Under the pieces are notes generated by a model that saw only the letters and a list, made by a program, of their open reading frames with translations, ran no database searches and was not told the DNA's origin. From Bacteroidales bacterium (GTDB lineage Bacteria > Bacteroidota > Bacteroidia > Bacteroidales > WCHB1-69), in contig JAFZZT010000036.1 of the NCBI GenBank assembly GCA_017615595.1, positions 1 through 39,034 of the forward strand: a DNA stretch of 39,034 nucleotides, given 5' to 3'. The translations under genes and the position numbers were made by a program. Below, in pieces: positions 18,301-27,300 of this stretch; position 1 is the stretch's first letter; the number at the start of each line of letters is the position of its first letter.

Positions 18301-19930
18301 AATCGACCAAAAGAGTTTCACCATCAAGACCTCCTTCGACTCGCTTAATGCCGGATTCCTCTCTCCTTTCCTGTCAGGATTCAGCGACCACATCCACGGC
18401 CATGCCTCCGGCGACTTATCCATCTATATCAACCCCAAGAAATCTTACTTTGACGGCGTGGTGCATGTCTTGGATGCCGACATGGGCATTGCGCCTCTGA
18501 ACACCAACTATTTTGTCAACCATCAGGACATCACCTTCAACGAAGAAGGAATTGTCTTTGACAAGATGCTCATTCAAGATGCCAACAACAACTCCGCGCA
18601 CATGAGCGGCATCATCCGTCACAACATGTTTAAAGACATGAAGATAGACCTACGGATCCACACTGACAAGATTTTGGTGCTGAACACGCCCAAGACGGTG
18701 AACAGTGTCTTCTTCGGGACGGGTTATGCCGCTGGAGACATCACCATCAAGGGAGACGACCAGGTCCTGGCCTTCCGAGGACCCAACCTGACCACCTTAG
18801 AGGGCACCCACATCACCCTGCAGGTCAACTCCGCCAACTCGGCTTCCCAGTCCAGCACCATCTATTTCAAGCCCAAGACCAACTCGGAGAACGAGGACAT
18901 AGCGGAACTGATGGAGCCGCACCACGGGGCGGCACTCGACATCGACTTCACCTTCAACGTCACCAACGACGCGGACGTGACGCTCATCCTGGAGTCTATC
19001 GGAGGCACGATGAACGCCAAGGCGGACGGACGTTTCCAGCTGTTATACAACGATGCCAACGATGAGCTCAACCTTTATGGCAACATAGGCCTCAACTCCG
19101 GCGATTTCAGATTAGCTCTTTACAATGTCGTCAATTCGCGGTTTGCGCTGGTGCCTGGCGGCAACATCCGTTTCGACGGACCGCTGGAGAACATGCTGGT
19201 CAGCGTGAGTGCCTACAAGACCTCCAAGACCTCGCTCAACAACATCTTGACGCAAGAAGGCTTGAGCGGCAATGTGAACGTCAACTCCTACATCCACCTG
19301 AACGGGCAACTGATGCAACAAATAGAGCCCACCTTCAGCTTCGAGCTGCCCAACAGCAGCAACGAGGTGCGCACCTCCTTCTACAACGCTATCGACACCT
19401 CCAACAAGGAGAACCTGACCAAGCAGTTCGCCTATTTCCTCATGACCAACAACTTCATGCCCAACGAGCTGTTCTCCGGCGAATCAGGCATAGGATCCAC
19501 GAGCCTGAACCTCTTCAGCAATATCATCAACAACATGCTGGGCGACATGATGGCGAACCAGAAGGGCTCCTTCGGCATCACCTACAACCAGGCGACAGAA
19601 CGGACCTCCGCCGAATACGGGGTCACGGCCGGCGCCAACCTGCTGAAGGACAAGGTCTCTATCGAGACGAGCATCGGCTATTATGATGATCGGACGACCT
19701 CGGCCCTGAACAACATGTACGGCGACTTTATCGTCAACTACAACATCAACCCCAAAGGAACCTGGAAGCTCAAAGCCTACACCTACATCGGCGAGCGGGA
19801 CGAGTACCATTTTGTTGATAATCAGATCAACTACACCGCAGGCGTGGCTTTGGCCTTCAAGCAGGATTTCAACAGTCCCAAGAAGAAGGTGAAGAAGAAG
19901 AACCGCAAAGGCGCGAAGGGCACGAAGTGA
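15332..19930 (+). CDS. tamB: translocation and assembly module TamB-like protein (DUF490/AsmA-like)
   Basis: A 1532-aa protein. It starts with basic residues and one membrane anchor (about 10-32), followed by a long run of repeating beta-strands typical of the AsmA/TamB bridge-like lipid-transfer fold. The C-terminal TamB (DUF490) domain spans about residues 1150-1510, with FRLALYNVVNSRFALVPGGN, then LNGQLMQQIEPTFSFELP and TAGANLLKDKVSIETSIGYY. Family members are anchored in the inner membrane and span the periplasm; they are linked to outer-membrane protein assembly and phospholipid transport. The GTG at 15332 is the only good start before the anchor; no ATG is available upstream on this strand in the 12-base gap to tsaD. 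The last dozen codons (RKGAKGTK) are made of the same repeat that fills the following spacer. Confidence 0.9.
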   Translation: MSGKSRKKIWKILLWVFLGLIALDLLIVGLCFVPAVQTFAVSKVTQKISEKWGTEISIDRIHITPSLKIAADGVRIADHHHNDMIYVGKVKGRLLSVKTKPIQLKFGTVELSKANIVLRTYKGEETINIAQWAKKFHKEKKKAPFELEGSHVLLSDSRFVLINDNKRVVYDTKGNPDIDYYYLEFKDILWDMKPFKLVGANVSADFQEFAFSQYGGFKMNSGSGQFNICDTSLSFKNFKAVTDRSNLDLDLKFSYPRWKTYGEFLDSVLITANIRPTVLAMGDVACWAPAIKGMEDVFTIQSDRVQGYVNDFNLINLKARWGMFTQLAGDFSFKDITDFWNARINAQIDSASCNVAELTAFTLPRGKTIDLPKTVQKVGNVNLTGSFVGTPNIFTTNLNANTSIGGLQAQLSTLPDNGKMQLKGNVKTDGLNLAKLTGKGKLVGTTHADLTVDGSMDGTTWSTADFSTLDAHINGDISDIRFMGYNIRHSKVEADYQDRLYNVELTTHDPNLRGNLVAQLDLTEELPSLQGNIALSKLNAGAIAAAMPAVDSATAKGFQKVILTLQENPNFELGFDNFAVMMRGHNLNDVNGFIAFDNIKVKTATDSVQGERLRFTAINVDKMHKYILSSGIANASLETNYEMKTLKDSLIGMLQHVVPGIIQASPSSSNLASTTEPVQNGYMKFHLNTYRTYSITKFLLPDLFIAPNSVVDIDVNANESRSAISASSPFFALRNKVMVHNVSLTGYDSPDKTLAVNLSGDSAIVFVKQSRLTFDHITASADAIHDTVKYDIEWHNPFNSPGNKSNLSGLASLKNPDDIVLKLRNSTIFLNDLDWKFNNDNEIHILKDKLLIKDLTFSNRGSSIEVDGTYAKNSRELLTLSLSEVDMELLNPLLPNMLIDGDVSAKVNIGNRKGKVIVFGKAFAGDFTFNEEPIGNVYVSALLDTLGKIGFTGGIFSDSLLLPSRKMLDQSYRSFTTEKNILARLDGDFKIDQKSFTIKTSFDSLNAGFLSPFLSGFSDHIHGHASGDLSIYINPKKSYFDGVVHVLDADMGIAPLNTNYFVNHQDITFNEEGIVFDKMLIQDANNNSAHMSGIIRHNMFKDMKIDLRIHTDKILVLNTPKTVNSVFFGTGYAAGDITIKGDDQVLAFRGPNLTTLEGTHITLQVNSANSASQSSTIYFKPKTNSENEDIAELMEPHHGAALDIDFTFNVTNDADVTLILESIGGTMNAKADGRFQLLYNDANDELNLYGNIGLNSGDFRLALYNVVNSRFALVPGGNIRFDGPLENMLVSVSAYKTSKTSLNNILTQEGLSGNVNVNSYIHLNGQLMQQIEPTFSFELPNSSNEVRTSFYNAIDTSNKENLTKQFAYFLMTNNFMPNELFSGESGIGSTSLNLFSNIINNMLGDMMANQKGSFGITYNQATERTSAEYGVTAGANLLKDKVSIETSIGYYDDRTTSALNNMYGDFIVNYNINPKGTWKLKAYTYIGERDEYHFVDNQINYTAGVALAFKQDFNSPKKKVKKKNRKGAKGTK
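15340..15347 (-). promoter_or_regulatory. -7 promoter box for tsaD, inside the tamB start region
   Basis: The minus-strand reading TACTTTTG fits TAnnTTTG and lies 20 bases before the tsaD ATG. It overlaps codons 3-6 of tamB if tamB starts at 15332. Confidence 0.5.
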
Positions 19931-20138
19931 TTACCGCAAAGGCGCAAAGGGGTTACCGCAAAGGCGCAAAGGACGCAAAGGGGTTACCGCAAAGGCGCAA
20001 AGGACGCAAAGAGATTACCGCAAAGGCGCGAAGGGGTTACCGCAAAGACGCGAAGGACGCAAAGGGGTTACCGCAAAGGCGCAAAGGACGCAAAGGGGTT
20101 ACCGCAAAGGCGCAAAGGACGCAAAGAGAGCAAAGGGG
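19903..20138. repeat. degenerate tandem array of CGCAAAGG words (31-bp and 22-bp units)
   Basis: About seven and a half units of the form TTACCGCAAAGGCGCAAAGG plus ACGCAAAGGGG (31 bases), some lacking the last ACGCAAAGG block (22 bases). The internal 9-base period is (A/G)CGCAAAGG. Units at 19953, 20053-20083 and 20084-20114 are nearly identical; others carry G/A changes. The array starts within the last tamB codons and fills most of the 256-base spacer before the permease gene. There are no unique spacers, so it is not a CRISPR. It leaves frames open on the plus strand that are not genes. Confidence 0.9.
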
Positions 20139-20186
20139 AATTTATAAATAACAAAAAAGAGCATTTAAAACAAGCACAATATTGTA

Positions 20187-21371
20187 ATGGACAATAACAA
20201 ACTGAGCATCATCGCCATCATCATTATTCTGGGAGTACTCATCTTCATGGGTTGGTTCTTCTGGGACATCCTGGTCTATATGCTTGTTTCGCTGGCCCTT
20301 TGTTTCTTGGGGCAGCCCATCATGAAGCTCTTGGCAAAGATCCAGATCAAAAATTGGCAGATGCCCAAGGCCTTGGCCTCTGCCATCACCTTGATTGTCA
20401 TTGTGGGTGTCATCGTCCTGGCAGGCTACTTCCTCATCCCCGTGGTCATGCGGGAGCTCACCTCGTTGATGGCCATAGATCCGCAAGCCTTGAGTGGCAA
20501 CATTGCCAACTGGCTCAACGGGTTAGATCCCATGCTCCGGCGCTTCGGCCTTTTGAACGACAACGAGCACTTCTCCACCTTTGTCATGGAGGAGATGCAG
20601 CGCACCATCGACAAGATCGACATGTCCAATGTGGTCAGCGACACCTTCCATGTGGCATCGAAACTCATCCTGTCCTTATTCTGCATCATGTTCATGACCT
20701 TCTTTGCCTTGAAGGACAACGGCATCTTCTTCAGGATGATCAAGAAATGGTTGCCGAAGCGTTTTCACCAGAACTTCACCAACATCTTGAACGCCACTGG
20801 CGAGCAGCTCACCTCCTATTTTGTGGGTGTATTCATGGACATGCTCATCATAGCCGTTTTGGAGACCATCCTTTGCTTGATACTGAGGGTTCCGAAGCCG
20901 CTCTTGATCGGCACCTTGGGTGGCTTGTTGAACATCATCCCGTTTGTGGGTCCTATCCTCTCGGCCGTGCTGGGTGTCATCATTGCCCTCACCTCGATGA
21001 TCGCCTCGGATCCTGGTTCCTCCGTCATTGTCAGCACCATCGTCAAAGTGATTGCCATCGTGGTGCTGGCCAAAGGTCTGGATGTCTTCATCTTCCAGCC
21101 TCAGATCTATGGAAAACGGACGCACACACATCCTTTGGAAATCTTCATCGTGATTTTGATGGCTGCCTACATCGGCGGTGTTTTTGCCATCTTCTTCGCT
21201 GTTCCCGGCTACACGCTCCTGCGTATCGTAGTCAATGAGTTCTTCGGCGCCTATTTCTCTGAGGATGACGATCTGACTGGCGGAGGAACGAAACCACCAG
21301 AATACCTGCCGGAAGAATCAACACCACCAATCAAGGAAGAGGCTTACAGCACCACCAACGAGCCTTTGTAG
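20187..21371 (+). CDS. AI-2E (PerM/UPF0118) family transporter
   Basis: A 394-aa polytopic membrane protein of the AI-2E transporter family. Hydrophobic segments are at about 6-45 (two helices), 65-88, 155-175 and four to five more between 210 and 345. A conserved region PLLIGTLGGLLNIIPFVGPILSAVLG lies near 235-260 and a C-terminal FFAVPGYTLLRIVVNEFF segment near 330. Family members export small solutes or autoinducer-2, or act as Na+/H+ antiporters; the substrate cannot be inferred. The ATG at 20187 follows the repeat array and a short AT-rich spacer without an obvious promoter box. The acidic/Thr-rich tail overlaps the 3' end of the convergent adhesin gene by 28 bases. Confidence 0.88.
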   Translation: MDNNKLSIIAIIIILGVLIFMGWFFWDILVYMLVSLALCFLGQPIMKLLAKIQIKNWQMPKALASAITLIVIVGVIVLAGYFLIPVVMRELTSLMAIDPQALSGNIANWLNGLDPMLRRFGLLNDNEHFSTFVMEEMQRTIDKIDMSNVVSDTFHVASKLILSLFCIMFMTFFALKDNGIFFRMIKKWLPKRFHQNFTNILNATGEQLTSYFVGVFMDMLIIAVLETILCLILRVPKPLLIGTLGGLLNIIPFVGPILSAVLGVIIALTSMIASDPGSSVIVSTIVKVIAIVVLAKGLDVFIFQPQIYGKRTHTHPLEIFIVILMAAYIGGVFAIFFAVPGYTLLRIVVNEFFGAYFSEDDDLTGGGTKPPEYLPEESTPPIKEEAYSTTNEPL

Positions 21372-24300
21372 AGGTACGGACGTCCGCTGGCATTGGTGCA
21401 GCGGATGACATAGTTGTAGGTATTGTCATAGTAATTTTTACCCCGGACCTCCCCATTCCACTGGAAGTTTTTATCCGTAGAAAAGAAGACCAGCTCACCC
21501 CATCGGTTATAGATCGCTATTTCAAACTCATCAATCAGCAACTGGGTTCTTTCGGGTATGCAGAAATAGTCGTTCAATCCGTCACCATTGCTGGGCGTGA
21601 TGGCATTGGGAAGATATAAGCGGATATCGCATGATTCAATGGTGTATTGCGCATATACCATGCAATCGTTTTGAGAAGCCTGCACCGTATAGGTTCCTGA
21701 ATGGGTAGCGGTGATCTGCTGGGTATGGGCACCGGTATTCCACAGATAATTCGTCATGGAGGTGACTGCTGTAAGCTCCGCGGATAGTTCCTCGCAGAAA
21801 TCGTCAGTCGAGGAGAGAATCGTCAACGCGGTGTCGATGACGGTCAGCTCCAGATTGACAATACTGTCACACCCATTGACTGTTTGCAGATAGAGGGTTC
21901 TGGCGAGGGCGTTGACATCCACCGTCTCCGTTCGCGGAATATTGAAGCCGTATTTCGCATACGCAGAACCTTCGCATACATCATCCTCAATATCAATATC
22001 ATAGACGGGATTAACCGTCAGCTTGAGCACCACCAGACTATCACAATGTCCTGTGGTCAGAAGATTTTCAAAGAAGAGAAGACCTGGCGTGGCCGTTTCT
22101 GTTGCTGAGATGTCGAAGCCGTTGCCCTGGTAGGGACTGTTTTGACAGACGGTGGCGGTGACGGTGTCCACAAAGTTGAGCCATGTGGTCACGGTCACGG
22201 TGTCGCTATACACCGTGCCGCAGGATTGGCTTATCCAGGCGCGGCGCAACGAGAAGGAGGTCGTGGCAGGATCCGGATAGGTGTAGTTTTGGCCATTATT
22301 GGCTCCCGGAGCAGGAGACCAGGCAGTTCCATTGGAGGAGATCTGCCACTGGTACGCGCCATTGTCGCCACCCGAGGCAGTCGTTCCCGTAAACGGAGCC
22401 ACATCCCCGTCAATACAGACATCCTGGTTGGCGGATATCGTGCCTGGCTGCAGCGGACCGTTCACATGGTCCAGCGTCACCGTAGTCGTGGCGGAACAGC
22501 CGATCTGGTCCGTCACCGTGAAGTGGTAGGTGCCTACCGGTTGACCTGCAAAGGAGGTGTTGTTCGCTATCGGCGAACCGCCCGCGCCAGTCCACTGGTA
22601 GGTGAACGGTGCTTGTCCGCCCGTGACGGTTGCCGTGGCAGCGCCCGTGGAATCACCATAGCAAAGCACCTGCGTCACATTGCCGAGTGCAGTCGTGATG
22701 ACATCCACCATCAGATGACAGTTCAAGACACTGTCAGCGCCATTGGCAGCAGTCAATGTCACACTCTGGGTGGCGTCATTGGTGAAATTCAGCCCATGCC
22801 ACACATACGGCAGGTTGGTGGCACAGACCGTGGTGTCAATCGTCATGGACACATTTTGATAAACCGTCAGATTCAAGGTGAGGAGGCTGTCGCAGCCCAG
22901 CGAATTGGTCAAGTGTTGGGTATAGGAGCCACTGGTATTATAGCTTTGGCCGTTGAGTGTATAGGGCAGGTTGTTCTGCACAATGGTAGCGTTGATGGTC
23001 GAGGAGGAGGCGGGCAGCAGGGCCACCGTCATCACCACCGTGCTATCCACGCCGTTGGCCGCCGTCAAGACCGCGTTCTGCGTGCCCGCAGTCGTGAAGG
23101 TCTTGCCGTTCCAGTGCAGCGGCAATTCCTCGGCACAGACCGCACTATCTGCGATCGTCTGCACATTGTACAGCACTGTCAAGTTCACGATCAACGTGCT
23201 GTCGCAGCCATGGACATTCTGCATTTGTTGTTGATAGGATCCGGGAGTGGAATAGCTATGACCATTAACCACCAACGGCAGGTTGTTTTGCAGCATGGTC
23301 GTGTCTATGATGGCGGTAGTAGGCACAAAGACCGACAAGGTGACGGTCGTGTCGTAAGAACAGCCGAAGTCATCGTAGAAATGGACAATATAGGTCACGA
23401 TTGTATCGTGAGGCAACGTGTCAGGCGGGGTGATGAGGAAGGTAGTGTCGGAGACTTGCTGAATCCACGGTCCCTCGGCAATGGCATGTGTCATCGGGGT
23501 GCTGCTGACAGGCAGCAATGAGGGGTCGAGGGCCAGCTCCCAGCCAAACACATAGCCGTTGTCGCCACTCCAACCGTCCACCACCTCAATAAACCAGGAG
23601 CCGTTCAGCGGGCAACCCACCAAATTGGCAAAGGACTGGTCAGGATGATAGAAGTGTGTGCCCGCCGCCACATGGGAAGAGTCCACGATGTCGTTATGCT
23701 CATTGACGGCCCGGTATATCAGGCTGCCTGCGCCCGGAGCGTAGGTATAGCCCTGAGTAGTATTGTTCGACCAGCAGTAGTTCCAGCCAATGCCTGGGGC
23801 ATTAAGAGGATCATTAGGATTACAATCATTCCATCCCTCATAATCGAATGCTTGTCCCAGATAAGTCCAGCCACTCATATTGTTTCCACCACCTTGCCAT
23901 CCCACTCCTTGTGCCGGTATGCTATTGTTGCAGTTGGATGTTCCAGAACCGCCATACCGCAAGATATGCGACCGCTGTCCATTAGGACAGGTGATATTGA
24001 TATAGAGATCCCCAATGAAAGAGTGCTCCATATTCAACCTAACGTACAGAATATCGTTGACACTCTGAATGGTGGAACCGGGGGTAAAGTCGGTGAAGGT
24101 AAGCGGCGAGCGGTATGAGCAACCGTATGGCGGACATGAGACGCCATCGGGCAGGAAGATGGTCTCCGCTATGGAGAGCGTGGAGGTGCCGTGAGCGAAC
24201 TCTATGGTAACATTGTTAGAATAGCCCAGTGTCAGGGCATAGCTGCCGCCTGCGCACATATTGAAGGGGGTGATGCCCACAATCTGGTCCATCTCGCTGA

Positions 24301-27300
24301 GGGAGATGCTGTGCATAGCCGAGGCGACACAGCCGTGCTCATCCGTCACCGTCACGGAATAGTCTCCCGGTTGCGTCACCGCCAATGTCTGTGTGGTGAC
24401 GCCCGTATTCCAGAAATAGGAATGGGCACTGTCAACGGTCAGTACGGTGGTGTTGCCGGGACAGATGTAGAGATCTCCGGTGATCTGGGCGACTGGCGAC
24501 TGGTACAGTCCCACCGTCATCACCACCGTGCTATCCACCCCGTTGGCCGCCGTCAAGACTGCACTCTGCGTGCCCGCAGTCGTGAAGGTCTTGCCATTCC
24601 ACGTCAACGGCAGTTGCTCCGGACAAACCATAGAATCCACCAAGGTCTGCACATTGTTGAGGATGGTAAGATGGACGGTCAGCAGGCTGTCGCAGCCGTG
24701 TACATTGGTCAGTTGCTGATCGTAGGTGCCGGATGTCGTATAGGTATAGCCGTTCAATGTGAAAGGCAGATGGTTTTCAGCCACGACTGTGTCGATAGAT
24801 GAACTGGTAGGCAAATACACTGGCAAGGTGATGGTGGTGTCGTAGCCGCATCCATAGTCGTCATAGAGATGGACGATATATGTCACCAGGGTGTCATGTT
24901 GCAAAGTGGCAGGAGGAGTGATGATGAAGGTAGTATCCGTCACCTGCTGAATCCACGAGCCCTCAGCGGTGGCATGTGTCACCGGGTTGCTGGTCATCGG
25001 CAGCAACGATGGGTCAAGGGCCAACTCCCAGCCGAAGATATAGCCGTTGTCACCACCCCATCCATCCAGCACTTCGATATACCATGAGCCATTCAGCGGA
25101 CAGCCCACCAAATTGGCAAACGACTGATCAGGATGATAAAAACGGGATCCTGCCGCCACATTGGAAGAGTCCACAATGCCGTTATGCGCATTGTTGGATC
25201 GATAAATCAGACTGCCCGCGCCAGGGGCGTAAGTATAGCCCTGAGAGGTATTGTTCGACCAACAGTAGTTCCAACCTATACCTGGGGCATTGTAAGGGTC
25301 TGTAGGATCGCAATCATCCCAGCCCTCATCATCGAATGCTTGTCCCAGCCAAGTGGACTTATACATATTGGATCCACTCTGCCATGAGATGCTGGCAGCG
25401 GGGATACTACTGTTACAGGCAGAAGAGCCTGTGCCTCCGTACTTGAGAATGTCCGCCTTTTGACCGTTTGGACAGGTGATGTTGATATAGACATCCCCTA
25501 TGAAAGAGTGCTCCATATTCAGGCGGACAAAGAGAATGTCATTCACATTCTGGATAGTGGCACCCGGCGCAAAATCGGTAAACGTCAGCGGAGATTGGTA
25601 CGAACACCCGTAGGGTGAGCACGGGACTCCATCCGGCAGAAAGATAGTGTCGGACAAGGATAGAGAAGCGATGCCATGGGTGAGTTCGATGGTGCTGGTA
25701 TCAGCATATCCCACCGTCAACAAGTAGCTGCCGCCGGCGCACATGTCGAAGGTGTTGATGTTCACGATATTGTCCAACTCGCTCACCGCGACACTATGGC
25801 TGGTAGAGGCCATACAGCCGAACGCATTGGTCACCGTCAGCGAATATTCCCCGGGCGCTGTCACCAGGATGGACTGGGCGGTGGAGCCCGTACTCCAAAG
25901 GTAGGTGACGGCACTGTCGGAGGTCAGCACCAAGCTGCTGTCAGGGCACATATAGGGCAGGCCGGAGATATGGGCATCTGGTGACGGGTAGAGAGTCAGC
26001 ACCATGAAAACGGTGCTATCCACCCCGTTGGCCGCTGTCAAGAGCGTGCTCAGGGTATCCATAGCCGTGAAGGTCACGCCGTTCCACGTCAGCGGCAGGG
26101 ACTCGGGACAGACAATCGTGTCAATGATCGTCTCTACGTTGGGCAAGACAGCCAGATGCACCGTCAACAAGCTGTCACAGCCATGCACACTGGTCAGGAC
26201 CTGCTCGTAGGTTCCTGCCTGCGAATAGCTGTGACCGTTCAAAGTCAGCGGTAGATTGTTTTGCAGCACCACCGTGTCCAAAATGGCAGTGACAGGCAAA
26301 AACACCGGCAGCGTGATGGTCGTGTCATAACTGCAGCCGTAATTATCGTAAAGATGGACGATGTAGGTCACCATCGTATCGCTGGTCAAGGTGTCGGGCG
26401 GAGTGATGAGGAAGGTGGTGTCGGTCAGCTGTTGAATCCACAGTCCATCGGCGGTGGCATGTGTCACGGGGTTGATATTCGAAGGCAGCAGAGAGGGATC
26501 CAGTGCCAACTCCCAGCCGAAGATATAGCCATTGTCGATAGCCCAGCCATCCATCACCTCTATAAACCAAGCACCATTCAGCGGGCATCCCACCAAACTC
26601 GCAAACGATTGATCGGGATGATAGAAATTCATTCCGGCATTCACGTCTGAAGAATCCACAATCATGTGCATCTCTGCATCATTGTGCGCATTTTCGACAC
26701 GATACATCAAGCTGCCAGGACCGGGAGCATAGACATAGCCTTGGGCGACATTGTTCGACCAGCAATAGTTCCACCCGACACCAGGCTCGTTATACGAGTC
26801 ATTCGGATCACAATCATTCGTCCCTTCGTAGTCGTAAGCTTGTCCCAGCCATGTCTCAACACTCGTATTGTTTCCACTCTGCCACGTTCTGCTGGAAGGC
26901 GGGATATTGCTATTGCATTCAGAGTCGCCAGTACCACCATATTTAAGGATGTCTGCCTTATGTCCATTCGGGCAAGTGATATTGATATAGATATCTCCGA
27001 GATACGAATGTTCCATATTCAGGCGGACATAGAGAATATCGTCCACGCTTTGGATTGTAGCGCCCGGGATAAAATCGTCAAAGGTCAGCGAAGACTGGTA
27101 AGAGCAGCCATAAGGCGTACAGAGAACTCCATCAGGCAGGAAGACAGTGTCGGACAAGGAGAGCGTGGATACGCCTGGCGCCAGCTGAATGGTAGAGGTG
27201 TCGCCATAGCCCACGGACATGATGTAGCTGCCGCCGGCGCACATATCAAAGGGGTTGATGCTCACCACCTGATCCAGTTCGCTATAGAGCACGCTATGGG

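Noticed and set aside
19903-20138. possible CRISPR array
   Set aside because: The units abut directly, vary in length by a 9-base block and have no unique spacers; no cas genes nearby.
19927-20151. 74-codon plus-strand frame (AKAQRG... repeats)
   Set aside because: It is only the CGCAAAGG array read in frame; Lys/Arg/Gly/Ala repetition with no other protein-like character.
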